A DNA stretch of 6,807 bases from Candidatus Bathyarchaeota archaeon RBG_13_60_20 (GTDB taxonomy: Archaea; Thermoproteota; Bathyarchaeia; TCS64): the NCBI GenBank assembly GCA_001775965.1, contig MEZG01000010.1:1-6807 (forward strand), read 5' to 3'. A program made the translations under genes and the position numbers. Positions within the stretch are counted from its first letter, which is position 1, and the number at the start of each line of letters is the position of its first letter. This document shows positions 4,547 to 6,807 of the stretch, piece by piece. The notes under the pieces were generated by a model. That model did not search any database, had not been told where the DNA came from, and worked only from the letters and a program-made list of their open reading frames with translations.

Positions 4547-6706
4547 TTAGCGCACCTCCGCGTCCTGCGACTCCGGGCTGGTGAAGGCAGGAGCCGCCCT
4601 GTCTACTCGGCCGAGCCCCTGCACCCTGCCTGTGAAGTCCCTCATGTGCTGGGCGAAGTCTCTCGGCATCCCGGCGCTGCAGAAGAACATGTCCAGCCGC
4701 TCGCCACCTATGCCCAGGACCTCCAGTGCCTTCCTGGCTGCCTCGATCCTCCTCTCAGCCAGGACGTTGCCGTCCACGTAGTGGCACTGACCCTTGAGGC
4801 ACCCTGCGACCACGACCCCGTCGGCGCCGCTGCTGAAACCTTGGTATATGTGGCTGAAGTCGACTCTGCCCGAGCAAGGGACGAGGACGATCCTCACGTT
4901 TGCCGGGTACTCCAGCCTCATGACGCCGGCGAAGTCGGCGGCCGCGTAGCTGCACCACCTGCACGCGTACACCAGGACGACCGGCCTCTCCGGGTGGGTC
5001 TCGCAGGCCCAGGGCGCCGGCTCCAGGGCCGCCCTCACGGCGGGGAGCAGCTGGGTGTCCTTGAAGTACCTTAGCTGCATGGCCCCTACGGGGCACTCCA
5101 CGGCGCAGACGCCGCAGCCCTTGCACGATGTTTCGTTGACCCTGGGCATGCCCACGGGGGTCCACTCTATGGCGTCGAAGGCGCACCCGCTCGCGCAGGC
5201 CCCGCAGCCCACGCACTTGTCAGGGTCCAGGACGGCCGTGACGGCCTCAGCCTTGACCACGCCTCTCGTCAAGGGTATGGAGGCGCGGGACGCGGCCGCC
5301 AGGCCCTGGGTTATGCTCTCCGCGACGCCCTTCGGCGAGTGGGCGGACCCGCAGAGGTAGATCCCGTCGGACGCGAAGTCCACGGGCCTCATCTTGGGGT
5401 GGGCCTCAAGGAAGAACCCGTCCTGGGTCAGGGGGACCCTCAGAGCACCCGCTAGCTCCCTGCCACCGTCATGCTGGACCAGGGGGGTGGCTAGGACCAC
5501 CAGTCCCGGCTGAAGATCCAGTGACGCGCCCTGCAGCGTATCGTGCACCGCGAGGTGAAGCGAGTTGTCAGCCCCCACAGCGACCTTAGGCTGTTCCTCT
5601 GGCACGTAGTTGACGAACTTGACGCCGGCCTCCAGGGCCTCCCTGTAGAGCGCCTCTAGCTCAACCCCGCTGGCCTGGAGGTCCCGGTACAGGATGTAGA
5701 CCTCCCTTGACGCGTCGAGCCTCTTGAGGTGCACCGCGTTCTTCAGGGAGACGCCGCAGCAGACCCTTGAGCAGTAGGTGCGGCCCCTGGACTCCATGGA
5801 GCCCACGCACTGGATGAAGGCCACCGTGGGCGGGATGGGTGAGCCCAGCCTGAGCCGCTCCTCCAGCTCCAGCTGCGTCACGACGCCCCCGTGGGAGCCG
5901 TACATGTAATACCCCTCGGGGGTCAGGGCCTCGGCCCCGGTGGCCACGATTATCGCGCCCACCTCGGCGGTCAGCGTGTTGGACCCCGACTGGATGGTGA
6001 CGGCGAAGCTGCCGATGGACCCCTCGACCTTGGCCACCTTTGAGCCGAGGTGCAGCTGTATCATGTCGCTGCCCTTCACGGCCTCCACCAGGGGCTCCAG
6101 GAACTCCCTCGCGTCCCGGCCCCCCGGGAAAAGCGTGTGAAGCTTCCCGACTAGGCCGCCGGTCTGGGCCTCCTTCTCGATCAGGTAGACCTGGAACCCC
6201 TTGCCGGCCAGGTTGAGGGCAGCGGTCATCCCGGCCACGCCGGCCCCCACGACAAGGGCCGACCCAGCCACCTCGACCTCCCTCTCCTCCTCGGGCTCGA
6301 GGAAACGGGCCTTGGCCACGGCCATCCTGACGAGGTACTCCGCCTTCTCGTTGGCGGACTCCCTCTCCCTGCCGTGGACCCAGCTGTCGTGCTCGCGGAT
6401 GTTCACCATCTGGAACAGGTACCTGTTGAGGCCGGCCTCCTCCACCGCGGCCATGAACAGGGGCTCATGCGTCCTGGGGGTGCAAGCTGCAACCACAACC
6501 CTCTCCAGGCCGTGGGCCCTGATGGCCTCCTTGATATGGGCGATGCCCTCGCTGCTGCAGGTGTGGAGGTTCGCCTCCACGTATATTACCCCGGGTATCT
6601 TCCTGGCGGACTCGGCTAGGCGGGGGATGTCGATGACGCCGCCGATGTTGGTGCCGCAGCTGCACAGGAAAACGCCGACTCGGCTCGACCCTGCGTCGCC
6701 GCTCAT
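4547..6706 (-). CDS. HdrA-MvhD fusion, heterodisulfide reductase subunit A-like flavoprotein
   Basis: This is a 719-residue soluble flavoprotein. An HdrA N-terminal domain (~9-140) has CSCGTN at 15-20, C50 and the signature ACTPRTHEPLF (74-84). A thioredoxin-reductase-like FAD domain (~149-480) has GAGVAG (154-159), QCVGS (299-303) and Cys 312/316/317. Two [4Fe-4S] motifs follow (C498, 501, 504, 508 and C528, 531, 534, 538). The last ~145 residues are an MvhD/FlpD domain (YACRWCSY 580-587, CSGRVD 611-616, GCLKGQCHY 635-643) that binds [2Fe-2S] and connects Hdr to an electron donor. In methanogens HdrA carries the bifurcating FAD, and MvhD links it to hydrogenase or formate dehydrogenase; here the donor is more likely the adjacent Nfn-like pair. 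It lacks the ferredoxin domain that methanogen HdrA has inserted in the FAD domain. The ATG overlaps the upstream stop (ATGA), with GGGAGG ten bases before it. QmoB is a relative, but QmoB usually lacks the canonical ACTPRTHEPLF. Confidence 0.93.
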   Translation of the reverse strand: MSGDAGSSRVGVFLCSCGTNIGGVIDIPRLAESARKIPGVIYVEANLHTCSSEGIAHIKEAIRAHGLERVVVAACTPRTHEPLFMAAVEEAGLNRYLFQMVNIREHDSWVHGRERESANEKAEYLVRMAVAKARFLEPEEEREVEVAGSALVVGAGVAGMTAALNLAGKGFQVYLIEKEAQTGGLVGKLHTLFPGGRDAREFLEPLVEAVKGSDMIQLHLGSKVAKVEGSIGSFAVTIQSGSNTLTAEVGAIIVATGAEALTPEGYYMYGSHGGVVTQLELEERLRLGSPIPPTVAFIQCVGSMESRGRTYCSRVCCGVSLKNAVHLKRLDASREVYILYRDLQASGVELEALYREALEAGVKFVNYVPEEQPKVAVGADNSLHLAVHDTLQGASLDLQPGLVVLATPLVQHDGGRELAGALRVPLTQDGFFLEAHPKMRPVDFASDGIYLCGSAHSPKGVAESITQGLAAASRASIPLTRGVVKAEAVTAVLDPDKCVGCGACASGCAFDAIEWTPVGMPRVNETSCKGCGVCAVECPVGAMQLRYFKDTQLLPAVRAALEPAPWACETHPERPVVLVYACRWCSYAAADFAGVMRLEYPANVRIVLVPCSGRVDFSHIYQGFSSGADGVVVAGCLKGQCHYVDGNVLAERRIEAARKALEVLGIGGERLDMFFCSAGMPRDFAQHMRDFTGRVQGLGRVDRAAPAFTSPESQDAEVR
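4553..4559 (-). promoter_or_regulatory. Strong ribosome binding site for the NfnA-like gene
   Basis: GGAGGTG lies seven bases before the GTG at 4545, inside the last codons of the HdrA-MvhD gene. It matches the archaeal anti-Shine-Dalgarno core well and decides the GTG start. Confidence 0.75.
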
Positions 6707-6807
6707 ACTCGCTCGGCCTCCCGCCCCCCCGCGATGGATGAGGCCAGGGCCGCCGCGCCACTGGCCTCAGCAATGGTGTCCGGTATGTCCTTGGGGCCCT
6801 GGGCGAA
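6703..6807 (-). CDS. C-terminal end of a second HdrA-like flavoprotein (5' part outside window)
   Basis: The last 34 residues and the TGA are present, starting FAQGPKDIPDTIAEASGAAA. This matches the end of the FAD domain in HdrA and QmoA proteins, where the flavin-proximal Gly-rich turn is followed by a PKDIPDT helix. The protein stops about ten residues after that helix, so unlike canonical HdrA it has no C-terminal ferredoxin or MvhD domain, a QmoA-like architecture. The stop overlaps the next gene's start by four bases (ATGA), a sign of translational coupling in one operon. Two HdrA-type proteins side by side suggest a heteromeric complex. The N-terminal region, length and cluster content cannot be seen. 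Confidence 0.75.
   Translation of the reverse strand, partial: FAQGPKDIPDTIAEASGAAALASSIAGGREAERV

Noticed and set aside
4259..5074. 271-codon plus-strand frame, and a 229-codon frame at 3610-4299
   Set aside because: Both are antisense to well-supported genes with intact cofactor motifs and have low-complexity Pro/Ala/His-rich products, typical of GC-rich shadow frames.
4547..6807. QmoA-QmoB pair of dissimilatory sulfate reduction
   Set aside because: The domain layout is similar, but the canonical HdrA signature ACTPRTHEPLF, the Nfn-like genes downstream and the lack of QmoC, Apr or Dsr genes in view favour an Hdr-type complex; upstream sequence could change this.

Overview
The window looks like chromosomal DNA from an archaeon, probably a thermophilic or anaerobic lineage with GC-rich genes. 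Evidence for this: a classic TATA box (TTTATA-ATA-TATAAA) sits in front of an Lrp/AsnC regulator, and TATA-like elements lie about 27 bases before start codons, which suggests leaderless transcripts. GGAGGTG-type ribosome binding sites occur only inside the operon, and the redox genes belong to the Hdr and Nfn families. I cannot name the species.

Left part (1-1402): an incomplete minus-strand gene for a secreted or surface protein runs off the left edge. It is divergent from a small plus-strand gene (958-1113, TTG start, 51 residues) of unknown function. About 290 bases of non-coding DNA follow, holding a third copy of the CTTAATC promoter-like motif, a T-rich tract and an imperfect inverted repeat.

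Middle (1403-2339): a full-length Lrp/AsnC regulator (minus) and a stand-alone Lrp-type ligand-binding (RAM) protein (plus) diverge from a 229-base AT-rich spacer. The spacer holds the strong TATA box and a perfect 7+7 palindrome where the lrp transcript should begin, a good candidate for autoregulation.

Right part (2324-6807): a tightly packed minus-strand operon of at least four genes, read right to left. First is the C-terminal end of a HdrA-like flavoprotein without C-terminal ferredoxin domains. Next are an HdrA-MvhD fusion, an NfnA-like FAD/NAD/[2Fe-2S] subunit and an NfnB/GltA-like FAD/[4Fe-4S] subunit. Junctions are a 4-base overlap, a 1-base gap and a 1-base overlap, so the genes are probably translationally coupled. 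Together they would form a soluble flavin-based electron-bifurcating or -confurcating machine linking NAD(P)H, ferredoxin and an Hdr-type partner. HdrB and HdrC, which carry the disulfide-reducing site, are not in the window. The RAM gene runs into the end of the operon tail to tail, overlapping it by 16 bases.
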